Positions 55,367 to 64,000 of a DNA stretch of 64,000 nt are shown piece by piece; the stretch's first letter is position 1; the number at the start of each line of letters is the position of its first letter. The notes under the pieces are model-generated. The model was given only the letters and a program-made list of their open reading frames with translations. It did no database searches and had not been told where the DNA came from. The DNA lies in contig CM039129.1 in the NCBI GenBank assembly GCA_022036555.1, forward strand, positions 35,060,051-35,124,050, read 5' to 3'. Made by a program: the position numbers and the translations under genes. This stretch comes from Microstegium vimineum (taxonomy: Eukaryota; Streptophyta; Magnoliopsida; Poales; Poaceae).

Positions 55367-57637
55367 TGAGAGTTCCTATGTGATTTTGGTAATTGAGTGA
55401 CAACTTAGGTGAACTAATATGTGTTTAAGTGATATATACATAGGAGATTAGTTCACATATGATTGTGTGATGAAGGAGCTTATTGCACATGAAACATGAC
55501 ATGGAGTCATGTGATCAAGGTGGAGAAGATCAAGATGAGGCTTGGCTTGATGGACCGATTGCAAGTGTGAAGGGCAAGCGACTGATGCTTAGCGCCGATG
55601 GACCAAGGCAACGGTGAAGAGCAAGTGAGGTCAAGATCGATGAACCAATACGGTCATGTGATGATATGAAGTGGATCATATCATTTGACAAGTGGTTGGT
55701 GCATGTGTTGCATCAACATTGGAGAAGGAGATGGAATGGAATGCGCAAGGAAAAGGTATAACCATAGGGCATTTCATTTCACCGGTCATAGGTGTGTAGA
55801 GAAGATTATGACCGGGTTTAGGATAGATAGCCGTACTATCAAGAGGAGCAAACTTGTTTGCATATCGGTTATCTAGTGCCACTGTGAGCGATCTAACTTT
55901 GCGATGAATTAGGATCGAGTGGCGTGGCGAGAAGCAAGTGAAAATGCTTTGAAAATATTTGTGAAAATGCTAACACACATGCACAAGGTGAAGAACACAT
56001 TTGTGTTAGCACATGAGAAGCGACGAAGAAGAGGCAGCTCGGTTTGGAACCCTGAGGGGCTCCGGACGCAAGGTCCGGACGCAGGCCAGACGCCAACCGG
56101 ACCATTGGTCTTGTGACCGGAGGCAAACCCTAGCCCTCGGCCTCTCTGGACAGGAGGTCCGGACGGTAAAGAGCGTCCGGACGCTGACTCCGGTCGCGGG
56201 TCCGGAGCTCGGCGCTCTCTGGAACCTCTCTGGAGTAGAGGTCCGGACGCACGTGTGTTGGTCCGGTGTGGCACTGTTGAGTGCGTCCGGAGGTGCTGCG
56301 AGCTCTCGGGTGCTCTCGGGTGTTCGGAAAATATTTCCGGACGCTCAGTGAAGTGCGTCCGGACCCGGTGAACAGTAGCGTCCGGAGGACGCGTGGCGGC
56401 GATCGGTGAGCGCGCCAACGGGAAGTTTCAAACGGTCAAGAGACCGGACGCAGGCTGCATGGTCCGGACCCGCACTGTTGCATGCGTCCGGACCCTCTGC
56501 AGGGAGCCCAGTGAAGGGGAAAAACGGCTAGTTTGTTTGGCTAGCCTATAAATAGTTGTTGGCCGGCCCTTGGGGCTGGTTGAGCACCTTGGGCATTTGT
56601 TGCCTCTAGTGTGCTTGGTTTGGGAGCCCTCTAACTCACTCATACTCGATAGTGTTCATCCAATTGAGTGAGAGAGCGATTTCTAGTGCGTTGCTTTGAG
56701 AGATTGCATCGTGTGGCACTAGGTGATCGTGTTGCAAGCCGGTGTTCTTGTTACTCTTGGAGGTTGCCACCTCCTAGACGGCTTGGTGGCTTGAGGCTCC
56801 GTTGAAGCACGCAAGAATCCTGTGCGTGGCTCCGGAGAAGAGCTTGTGAGGGGTGTTGTGCTCGCCCCGCGGGGATCGCGAAGAGCAACTCTAGTTGAGC
56901 GTGTCATTGAGCTACCCTCACTTGTGGGTGGATTCTTGCGGCACCCGAGTTAGTGGGCGAGGCTTGTGAATGCCTATTAGCCGCTGAATCACCAAGTGTG
57001 TGGTCAACACAACGAGGACTAGCTTGGTGGCGACCAAGTGAACCTCGGGAGAAAAATCATCATGTCAACTTTGTACATCTTCTCGGTGCTTTGCATTCTC
57101 CAAATCACTAGCTTGTATTTACTTATTCATACTTGTGCTAGTGATTAGATGTTGCTCTTGTAACTAGTTTAGCTTGTGTAGCTTGCCTAGTTACCTTCTA
57201 GCTTGTGTAGCATAGAAGTAGGTCTTGAGTGGCTAATTGGCTTGTGTAGCCTTGTTAGTCACATTGCTTAGTTTGTGTAGCTAAGTAAGTTGAGCTCTCT
57301 AGTTGACTTGTGTAGTCTTGCTAGAGAGCATTGCTAGTGAGCTTAGGTGCTTTGTGCTTTGCTTACTAGTATGTGTAGGAGCTCCCGGTGTGCTTAGAGT
57401 ACTAGTTGCTTAGGTTTGTGTGACCTTGCAACCTAGACTTGTTTAGGTGCGCTTCCTAGCTTGGCACCTTAGTAAGCCAAATTAGTATAATTTGTTAGGT
57501 GCTAAAGTAATAGATAGAGGGGTGTAGTCGTGGCTAGACCGATAGTTTTAATTCCGCATTTGATTCGGTTAGCCGGAGCACTTAAGTTTTAGAAAAGACT
57601 ATTCACCCCCCCTCTAGTCCGCCATCTCAACCCTACA
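55367..57637 (+). repeat. Element E 3' LTR
   Basis: It starts TGAGAGTTCCTATG and ends CCCTACA. A TATA box, TATAAATAG, is at 56547-56555. Upstream of it, 56050-56480 is packed with GTCCGGACGC palindromes. Downstream, about 57130-57400 carries repeated GCTTGTGTAGC words. The ATTCACCCCCCCTCTAGTCC box sits near the 3' end, as in other Sireviruses. Confidence 0.88.
56050..56480. repeat. GTCCGGACGC palindrome cluster in element E LTR
   Basis: More than ten copies of GTCCGGACGC or close variants lie just upstream of the TATA box. TCCGGA is a perfect palindrome, so the units can pair with each other. It has the same position class as the clusters in A and B but a third sequence type. Confidence 0.85.
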
Positions 57638-58267
57638 ACATGTCAATATGAACTAAATATTGTTGATGGATACAGGTTGATGTGGCTGACGTCAGCAGGA
57701 AGTTGCCGATGGTAATAGAAGGAGATTGCGGATTGAAAGAGTCTACTGATGGAAAGTTTCATTGTAAGGAAAACGGATAAGGAAACTACCTATTTTATGT
57801 TAGTATTATTGTTTTAGTTTGAGTCCGACTCTTGCACGAGTCGTTTTATTTCCTTAAAAATAGGATTTTTTGTTTAGGTATGAGTCGTGTCCATGTATAA
57901 CTCCTTTTACCGGAGTATAAATATGTATCCAGGAGCGGTGTAGAAAATATTAAATACAATCAATACAAATCTATTAGTTTTTATCTACTTTTCCAGCATC
58001 TACTTTTATCGCATTAGTTCTAGTTTATTCACGAGTTCTTATGACGTCTCGACGGGCTGCATCTACACGACCTCCGTCGCATTCGCAAGTTCCGCGTTTT
58101 GATCAAGTTGAACTTTGACGTCCGGGTGCATCACTGTCGTCTCGTTCAATCTTGTTCTAGTTATCGTCCTTGTCGATTAACTGGTCAAATCGACTGGCAC
58201 ACCTTTGGATATCGAGTTCGGGTATAAGCCCGAGGTGTTCGCAGACCCGACTCTTTTTGTGTCAACA
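57638..58267 (+). repeat. Element D 3' LTR, 5' end missing
   Basis: It resumes with ACATGTCAATATGAACT, matching the 5' LTR from about base 20. An internal deletion of about 190 bp relative to the 5' LTR follows at about 57655, then close similarity continues to GTGTCAACA. The deletion removes most of the GCCGAT cluster. Confidence 0.9.
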
Positions 58268-59190
58268 ATAGGGAGTAGCTCTTGCAAATCCGTTTGAACC
58301 AAGTTGTTCGTATTCAAGAGGAGCATCTTTGCACCGAAGGATCCATCCTCAAACCTCTTGAGTACACAGGTCGGGCGTTTTCTCTTTCACGTTCTTCGTT
58401 TTAGGGTTTCTTCCCGAATTTCTTTTACGCCCATTCAATCGATCCAAATTGAGGAATGATTTCTTTGAGATAGCTCCCCAACTGTACTAGGATCATGCCT
58501 ACAAAGTTTGGTTGCAGTTGGTGATCATTTGGTTTAGTTTTGGATCGTTTTGGTGAAGAGAACGGCGGTTTTCGCGTTTCTACGCTCTGTTCGTGAGCGT
58601 TGGACGCTGCGTCGGATGCTCCGAGGTTTTGCGTTAGACGCTGGTGCGTGCTGACATCAGCGTCCATCGCTTGCTCAGTCTTCGCAGCTCAAAGTTGCGT
58701 TGGACGCTCTCCATCGTCCGTCGCCTGACCGCCGGACACGTCCGTCGGTTTTGAGCAGTTTACATGCTCTCTGTGTGATTTGCGTCGGACGCTCCTCAGC
58801 GTCCGTCGGTTGCGCGTCAGACGCGTTCGACGCTCTGTCATCTGCTCTTCTCTCTGTAGTGCTCTCTGGAAGGGCGACGGACGCTCGTCCCAGCGTCCGA
58901 CGCTAGAGTCCGTCGCACTACGTCAGACTGTCCGACGCCCTGCTTCCCAGCGTCCGTCGGCGTCTGTGCCTGCTGTGTTTTTCTATTTGAGTCGCGGTCT
59001 ATTTCTCCGGGTTTGTAGCTAGCTACGCTGTGTTCCTAGGACATCTCCTAGAACATCCACCCACTTGTGGGTCATGAGCCTAGCTCTTGCTTTTGAGAGT
59101 TTTTGGGACAAGGGTCAAGATCTTCCGAAAGGAATTTTTATTTGGCTCCCATTCACCCCCCCCCCTCTGGTCGTTGTTTCCGGTCCTTCA
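58268..59190 (+). repeat. Element B 3' LTR, second part
   Basis: It continues the LTR after element D, starting in the ATAGGGAGTAG segment. The GTCGGACGC cluster is at 58590-58960, and the end is a poly-C box and GGTCCTTCA at 59190. It matches the last part of the 5' LTR (28256-29177). Confidence 0.92.
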
Positions 59191-59990
59191 CAAACGTTGT
59201 TACGTGGATGTAGAGAAGAAGCATTAGCCTGGTTGAGGGGGAGCAAAGGATGCACACTAGTCCCCGCATCAGCCAAGCCGAAGTAAGGCTCAACTATGTC
59301 ATTGACTCTGCCCCTCCAAGCGTTGCTGAACTCTGCCCTTGCAATTTTGCTGCTTGGACGAACATGTGTTGCCATCACCCGCAAATCTTGTATGCATCTA
59401 ATGAACTCCGGATCTTCAGAGTCAACATCCCATGGAGCCGACACACCCATCCGAGTGGGGGATTTAGGCGTAGAGACTAAGGTGGGAGGAGTGGTGGGGG
59501 CGGACAATAGAGGGGGAGGCGGAGGATCAGGAGGCACATGCTCTATGGTCGTGGGGGTCAGAGCTTTGGGGGCGATGTGGAGACGGAGAGGGCGAGGTGG
59601 ATCCAGCTGACGGCGCATGGCACTGAGAGCGACGCCAGTCGTGGGAGCGTGGAACAAGATGTTCCTCTGGCAGGAACAAACGAAGTAGGCGAAGGATGTA
59701 GGAAACGCTGTCGGTAGAGATCCAGTAGTCGGAACGATGGAGAGCACTGAGGCAGAGGGAGGGATAGAAGTCGCCGGTGAGGTGACGCTGCCGCAGACTC
59801 TCGCCGGAGAAGGAATCCACTGAAGGAATCAGCGGAATCAGTCGAGACCGGGAGCATCTGAATCGGCAGGACGAGCTGGTTACGGATCCGCTGAGAGAAA
59901 AAAGGATTAGCGGCTGGATTGAGTAAAGATTAGGAAAATATAGAGGTAGGAGGTGTCGGGTAGAAAGATAAGGAGTACCATAACCCACGA
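59191..59990 (-). mobile_element. LINE segment 1: 5' region and ORF1
   Basis: On the minus strand a frame of about 190 codons opens near 59747 and ends just beyond the element B insertion (in frame at a TGA next to 27210), about 80 bp before the ORF2 start. It is Pro/Ser/Thr-rich in the first half, then has a helical stretch (ARAEFSNAWRGRVNDIVE). I do not see the DUF4283 or CCHC knuckle usual in plant L1 ORF1, so it may be an ORF1 with an internal deletion or an unrelated 5' acquisition. Assignment to the LINE rests on position, strand and the shared target duplication of B. The 5' end is not defined. Confidence 0.55.
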
Positions 59991-59994
59991 TAAT

Positions 59995-61250
59995 CTAACG
60001 CCTAAACATCCAAGCAAAACCTAATAGTCGACCGAGCAATGGAGGAAGGCCCACCAGGCGGAGGCCTACCCCACCAACAGAAGTGGCCAAATCATGGGCC
60101 AGCCCATGATCAGAGGGACGGAAGGCAGAACGACCTTCAACCTCGACCCCTCGATCGACGGAGGGAGGGTCGAACGAACGACCCCCAACCTCGACCTTTC
60201 GAATGGCGGAGAGAGGTCGATCCTCCCCCCTCGACTTCAACCCCTCAAAATGACGGATAGGGGGTCGAACGAACGACCCCCGAACAGGAGGCTCGATCAG
60301 GTCAACTGCTCCCGGTATGGGAAAAAGGGGGATCCTATGCTGGAATCCGCCCCGCCTAACGCCATGAGCGCTCACTACCTCGGTCAAATCCGTCAAGTCA
60401 TCACCCCTACCCGGATTACCCGTCGACCGTACAACTACTGCAGCCACGCCTCGGGTACGGAGCACCCCCTCGAATCTTGGGTGAGGTAGCCCTCGACCGC
60501 GTCCTCAGGGATACGTCGAGGTCACGCGGGCCTCGATACCCCTCGACCCGGGGGCTCGATCCTCATCCCCGACTGTTGCGGCATGCGACCCGTCCAATCC
60601 ATCCCGCTTCAAATGTGGAACTCGCAGGTTCCACGCCATACTGCCCGGCGACGACCAGCCTATCATCACCATAACTCGGAACACTGGAAGTACAGAAGGA
60701 ACATGCCGCTACAGCGATCGACGTCTCGTCGCAGGCATGGCGCACGGACATGTCTCCCATTCCGATACGTACTAGGTTCCTGTAACCCTAAGCCTCCCCT
60801 TGGCCTATAAAAGAAGACGCTGGGATAATAGAGAGAGGGGGACGACACAGACGACACACGGGACAAGAGACGATCATCGACTCTACCCGCAATCACACAC
60901 GAACTCTCACCAGGACCAAAGACAGCAAGTCTTCCGCACACCCTAAAATTGACCAATTTCTTGATCAACATCCCAAGCAATCATCCGGGTCACCTAATAT
61001 AGCACTGCTAGCTCTAGGCCTCGACCTCCCTCGAGTTCATCCGTGTAACCATCTTGTACCCCCCCCCCCCCCCTGTACGAGCACTTCGGTGCAAGATAAT
61101 ACAATCCATCCTTCCCCGCTAGACGTAGGGCCTTCTTTTGCCCAAACCAGGATAAATATTGTGTTCTTCTTGCATCACATCTGGGAGAGGGAACACGCAA
61201 TACACAAATTCACTAGTGGGTGATTGACCCCCTGGGTCAAAGCACCAACA
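59995..61250 (+). repeat. Gypsy-type LTR, 5' truncated (possibly solo)
   Basis: It ends GACCCCCTGGGTCAAAGCACCAACA, a common 3' LTR end of grass gypsy elements. It has a TATA box, TATAAAAG, at 60806-60813 and a downstream poly-C tract at about 61060-61074 within GTAC...GTAC. The left end fades into the LINE at about 59995 without a TG start. No primer site or internal region follows 61250. Short hairpins GGGTCGAACGAACGACCC lie at 60167 and 60262. The antisense open frames inside it are not convincing genes. Confidence 0.55.
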
Positions 61251-61439
61251 GGAGGGTGGGTCACGGCATTACGCCCAATACTACTCAAAGCTTGGCCCTT
61301 TGTGTTGAGGCCCGAAGAGCGACGGAATCTAGGATACGGACCATATCATCACCATCATATATATGAAAAGTTGAGTGTTCTGCTGTCCCAGCTAATGACC
61401 CCTCTAAATAAAAAAGAAAACATGTAAGATTTTCCCAAT

Positions 61440-62285
61440 TTCTATAACAATGGTCACAAAGTCTCTCAGAACTTTGACATCTTAAAATTACATTAAAGGT
61501 TAAGATCTTTTCATGGTTTTTAAGGAGAGGGGTAATTCTAACAAAAGAATATTCACTAAATGAAATTGGATGGAAAACCTCAAATTATTGTTTTTGCTCT
61601 AAACTAGAGAGTATTCAGCATCTATTTTTTGACCATGTGATGGTGCTATATATCCCTATGATGCTTGGTTTAAAACTTCCAACTAGTACATCGAACATTT
61701 TTTGTGCTAGGCACAAACAATATAGGAGAGAATTTAGAAGCTTGTTGCTTATATGAGTTAATGCTTTATGCTGATCGCTTTGGCTTACAAAGAATGAAAT
61801 GGTATTTCACAAATACAGTCTAGAATCTATTTTGTAGGTTATGTTCAGAGTTATGCACTAGCCGCGATAGTTGGGACTGTTACAAAGGAGTGAAGACATG
61901 AGAAAGTTTATTGTCCAAGGGTTTTAATTTAGAGTTCCTAGGGCTCTACAATGCTCTGCTTTTTTTAAAAGGCCTTGTCCTCTTAGACTTGCCAAGCCTT
62001 GTTCGGCTGGTAGAAAAGTTGACTGATTGAATAATGTTCTATAAAAGAGAATAATCTGATTGAACAGTGTTCTATGAGAGAGAACAAATTAAAACAGGGA
62101 ACATAGCTAGTTGTTTAAGTGTTTAGTTTTTGGTTAAAAATTGGTTTTATGTTGCCTTGGATATTTTGGTCATCTAGTGTATTGGTATTCTTCTCTAGTG
62201 TATTGGTATTCTTCTGTATTAAATCGTGGCCTCATTCCTTCTTGAAGGAAGAAGCCGGTTATTTATCATTATCTTAAAAAATATA
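61440..62285 (+). pseudogene. LINE 3' remnant with zf-RVT zinc-binding domain
   Basis: On the plus strand, from about 61493, an open stretch reads KIFSWFLRRGVILTKEY, then CFCSKLESIQHLFFDH, then (frame-shifted) LGLKLPT and ALC-SLWLTKNEMVF at about 61660-61805. This is the reverse-transcriptase zinc-binding block seen at the end of plant LINE ORF2. Stops follow soon. The tail ends at AAAAAATATATAT near 62280, consistent with an A-rich LINE end. It lies opposite to the large LINE and is another, older copy. Confidence 0.7.
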
Positions 62286-62301
62286 TATATATCTACTCCT
62301 G

Positions 62302-62337
<36 letters not shown>
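62278..62337. repeat. (AT)n microsatellite
   Basis: (AT)5-6 at 62281-62292, a 15-base spacer, and (AT)14-15 at about 62307-62336. Confidence 0.9.
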
Positions 62338-62339
<2 letters not shown>

Positions 62340-62342
<3 letters not shown>

Positions 62343-63648
62343 GTTGTTGTAGAGGTTTGCATGAATTTCTTTTCATAATAATGCTTGATTTCATAGAAAA
62401 ACTAAGAGGGAAAACATCTACTCAAACCTCATGTTTCTTTGTTTCGTGTGTTTTTCCCACCACTGATCCAAATTAAACACCGATTCCTTAAAAAAATCAT
62501 GTGTTTTTCAGTCCTGCGTTCTAAATAAAATGGGGGCATAATCTGCTGCAAACCCTAAGTTGTTGGCCACGTCTATGCATGTACGTACTTAGCATCTCTA
62601 AAACCTAGCTTTCGTCGCGTCGTGGCTGTGTCCATGCATTGGACCTTCATGTGAATGGACCGGGCCGGGTGTGGCTCATCAAGCATCGATGCGTCACCGT
62701 TTTTATTTGACATCATATCCATCTAAACCATTATTGGAGGAGTCGTTGCTTTCGCAGCCATCGCCGAGAGATAAAGAATAAAGTACTAGAGTTATTGCAT
62801 TGGCATTGTTCACGTGGTGTCGACACGTGAGCAGCTGGAGCTTGGAACTGTAGCTAGCATATATGGATACATGCATGCATCAGCTAGGTGATGCGAGATG
62901 GAAGACGAAGGCCGGAGTGGTGATATGATGCCGGCCTCCTGTTTGCATTTCTTCTCTCCATCGATCTGTACGTTTTCATCGGTACATCGAGTGCATAACG
63001 CGTGGTATGGGTTGATAGTACTCTGGCCACTGCTTTTTTGTGGTTGAGCACATTCAAGGTTGTTGCGTGTCCACAGTCACAAAAGTTCCCGGATCGGTCA
63101 GTCACGAAACATGGATCGGGGAACGTGGTACACTAGTTTTAGGTGATTTTAACACTACATAAACGAAATTGTGCCACTTTGCTTGTGACAGTGTGCGTGC
63201 CATTGATATTTTTCCAAAATGGTTAGAGCAGACAGCGCACTTGCGCATTGCATATTTGCATGTGATTATTAATTAACCCTTCAATTCTATCCATAGTCAA
63301 ATTAAACAATCGACTCATCCGACTAATAATAAAGACTCATATGTAGATGGAGGGGATCAGAGTATTTCTCAGCGCATGAGTTGCTAAACTATATAAATGA
63401 TCCAATTAATTTAACCTTTTATGTAACTTTCATGATGAGCTATTAATATCTATATGTCTTGCAATGGCAATCATATTGATGTCCAAAATTTAAGACTTGA
63501 AGGTGGCCATGTTTTTATAGTGAATCTAGTGACGTCGATCAACACCATGCTTCCTCTAGTTCCATCGTGCACTTTCACCACCTTCATGTTGACCTTTTTT
63601 TGTCCTTTGATCAATTAGCTCTGATCCCTATTGTAACATGGCAATGTT
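62340..63648. other. Intergenic DNA, no gene recognised
   Basis: There is mixed AT-rich sequence with short frames only. CATGCATGCATC near 62870 resembles an RY seed motif, but a promoter cannot be claimed without a gene. I see no transposon end in this interval. Confidence 0.6.
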
Positions 63649-63649
63649 T

Positions 63650-63787
63650 AACTCTACTGGCGGATCTCAGTTAATAACCACCAGTGGAGAGAATGATTTC
63701 TATTGGCCTCTTTTACTTGTAGAACTAAAAAACGTCAGTACAAATATGTGTTATGAACCGCCACTATAGAGGTTCCGTGTACTAGTG
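63650..63787 (-). mobile_element. CACTA transposon end or small CACTA-derived MITE
   Basis: Read on the minus strand from 63787 it begins CACTAGTACACGGAACC and continues TATAGTGGCGGTTCATAAC and TTTGTACTGACG. These are typical grass CACTA terminal and subterminal repeats. An inverted arm, CTACTGGCGGATCTCAGTTAA, lies at 63654-63674. A second CACTA terminus is not visible, so this is an end fragment or an eroded MITE. Confidence 0.65.
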
Positions 63788-63789
63788 TC

Positions 63790-64000
63790 AAGTATCCACT
63801 GGGGATCCTCCCCCTCCCCTCTTATCAAAGAAAAAATGGCCATTGTGACCTTGGAGTCACTTGTTGACCAACTATAGTGTTGTTCAAGTTGGATTCTTGC
63901 ATGGTTCATTGGTTGGAAATAAAAATAATAATAAATTCATGAGAGAATAGTTCTTTGATATATATAAGACCAATAATAGATCCGAGTTGTTTGAGTTGAA
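63790..64000. other. Intergenic DNA at window edge
   Basis: I see nothing recognisable. Confidence 0.5.

Larger units (their letters stand above)
51154..57637 (+). mobile_element. Element E: gag-only Sirevirus-like copia, 5' truncated
   Basis: It consists of a 150-bp fragment of the 5' LTR (51154-51303), part of gag, a 2.96-kb non-coding stretch, a polypurine tract and a complete 3' LTR of 2271 bp. No pol motif is present. It sits inside the 3' LTR of element D, which resumes at 57638 about 19 bases into its LTR. The left side has been deleted together with the end of D, so no target duplication can be scored. The long LTR, palindrome cluster and poly-C box place it with Sireviruses, in a family different from A and B. 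Confidence 0.82.
42662..58267 (+). mobile_element. Element D: Ty3/gypsy, Tat lineage, with element E inside
   Basis: It inserted in the element B 3' LTR with flanks GTAGG (42657-42661) and ATAGG (58268-58272), a 5-bp duplication with one change. The parts are 5' LTR 42662-43492, gag, pol with protease, RT, two RNase H domains and integrase last, an antisense coiled-coil ORF and a 3' LTR (57638-58267). Two RNase H domains and an antisense 3' ORF are features of the Tat clade. The last internal bases and the first ~19 bases of the 3' LTR are missing where element E sits. Stops and frameshifts abound. Same family as element C. Confidence 0.9.
27231..59190 (+). mobile_element. Element B: Sirevirus (Ty1/copia) interrupted by elements C and D
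   Basis: This is a sister of element A with LTRs starting TGCGAACACATGG. B's own sequence is 27231-31827, 37390-42661 and 58268-59190. C sits at the beginning of its pol and D inside its 3' LTR. Flanks CCAAC (27226-27230) and CAAAC (59191-59195) form a 5-bp target duplication with one substitution. Removing C and D restores LTRs of about equal length (1947 and about 1923 bp). Coding regions are close to element A but carry many stops. The host sequence on both sides is the minus-strand LINE. Confidence 0.9.

Noticed and set aside
55909..56418. Antisense open frame of 169 codons in the element E LTR
   Set aside because: It is a by-product of the GTCCGGACGC palindromes. Repetitive Arg/Pro/Gly composition without any domain.
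59995..60465. Antisense open frame of 156 codons
   Set aside because: It lies inside a GC-rich LTR with short repeats. The protein is low-complexity Gly/Arg/Val and shows no family signature.
62860..62900. CATGCATGCATC as a seed-promoter RY element
   Set aside because: No gene lies downstream. A short common word alone is not evidence of a promoter.
63640..63790. GGCGGTT repeats read as a tandem CRISPR-like array
   Set aside because: Inverted arms and a CACTAG terminus identify a CACTA transposon end. There is no regular repeat-spacer structure, and the DNA is from a plant.

Overview
This is plant nuclear DNA, most likely from a grass (Poaceae). It holds no ordinary host gene, tRNA or rRNA that I can support. 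Almost everything recognisable is transposable-element sequence, in a nest several insertions deep. The grass call is an inference. It rests on large Sirevirus (Ty1/copia) LTRs ending in ATTCACCCCCC, multiple polypurine tracts, GC-rich LTR palindromes, a Tat-lineage Ty3/gypsy element with two RNase H domains and an antisense ORF, and CACTA ends of the GGGACTAAAGG and GGCGGTT types.

Positions 1-8760 look like poorly corrected sequence: homopolymers are inflated and frames break every few tens of bases. A minus-strand CACTA (En/Spm) element with TNP2-like transposase and DUF4218 traces can still be read at about 2900-8270. Positions 1-2880 hold telomere-like motifs, CTT repeats and nothing else I can name. 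Positions 8760-11128 are ordinary-looking intergenic DNA.

From 11129 to about 59990 the backbone is one old minus-strand LINE (plant L1 type), now in three pieces. The ORF1/5' part is at 59191-59990, the endonuclease and RT part at 24824-27230, and the RT C-terminus, zinc-binding and RNase H part at 11129-13220. Sirevirus A (13221-24823) split the RT. Sirevirus B (27231-59190) inserted between ORF1 and ORF2. B was then hit twice. Element C (31828-37389), a gag-only gypsy element in reverse orientation, sits at the start of B's pol with a perfect ACTGG target duplication. Element D (42662-58267), a full-length but broken Tat-type gypsy, sits in B's 3' LTR. D was in turn hit in its own 3' LTR by Sirevirus E (51154-57637), a gag-only element with a long non-coding 3' part.

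Every open frame is damaged by stops and frameshifts, many of the stops being C-to-T or G-to-A changes typical of methylated, silenced DNA. C and D belong to one family, with related LTRs and gag. D encodes protease, RT, two RNase H domains and integrase, while C has only gag, so C fits a non-autonomous partner of a D-like element. A and B are sister Sireviruses with similar proteins but different LTR palindrome cassettes.

To the right lie a 5'-truncated gypsy-type LTR (59995-61250), a plus-strand LINE 3' remnant (61440-62285), an (AT)n tract, plain intergenic DNA and a CACTA end (63650-63787).
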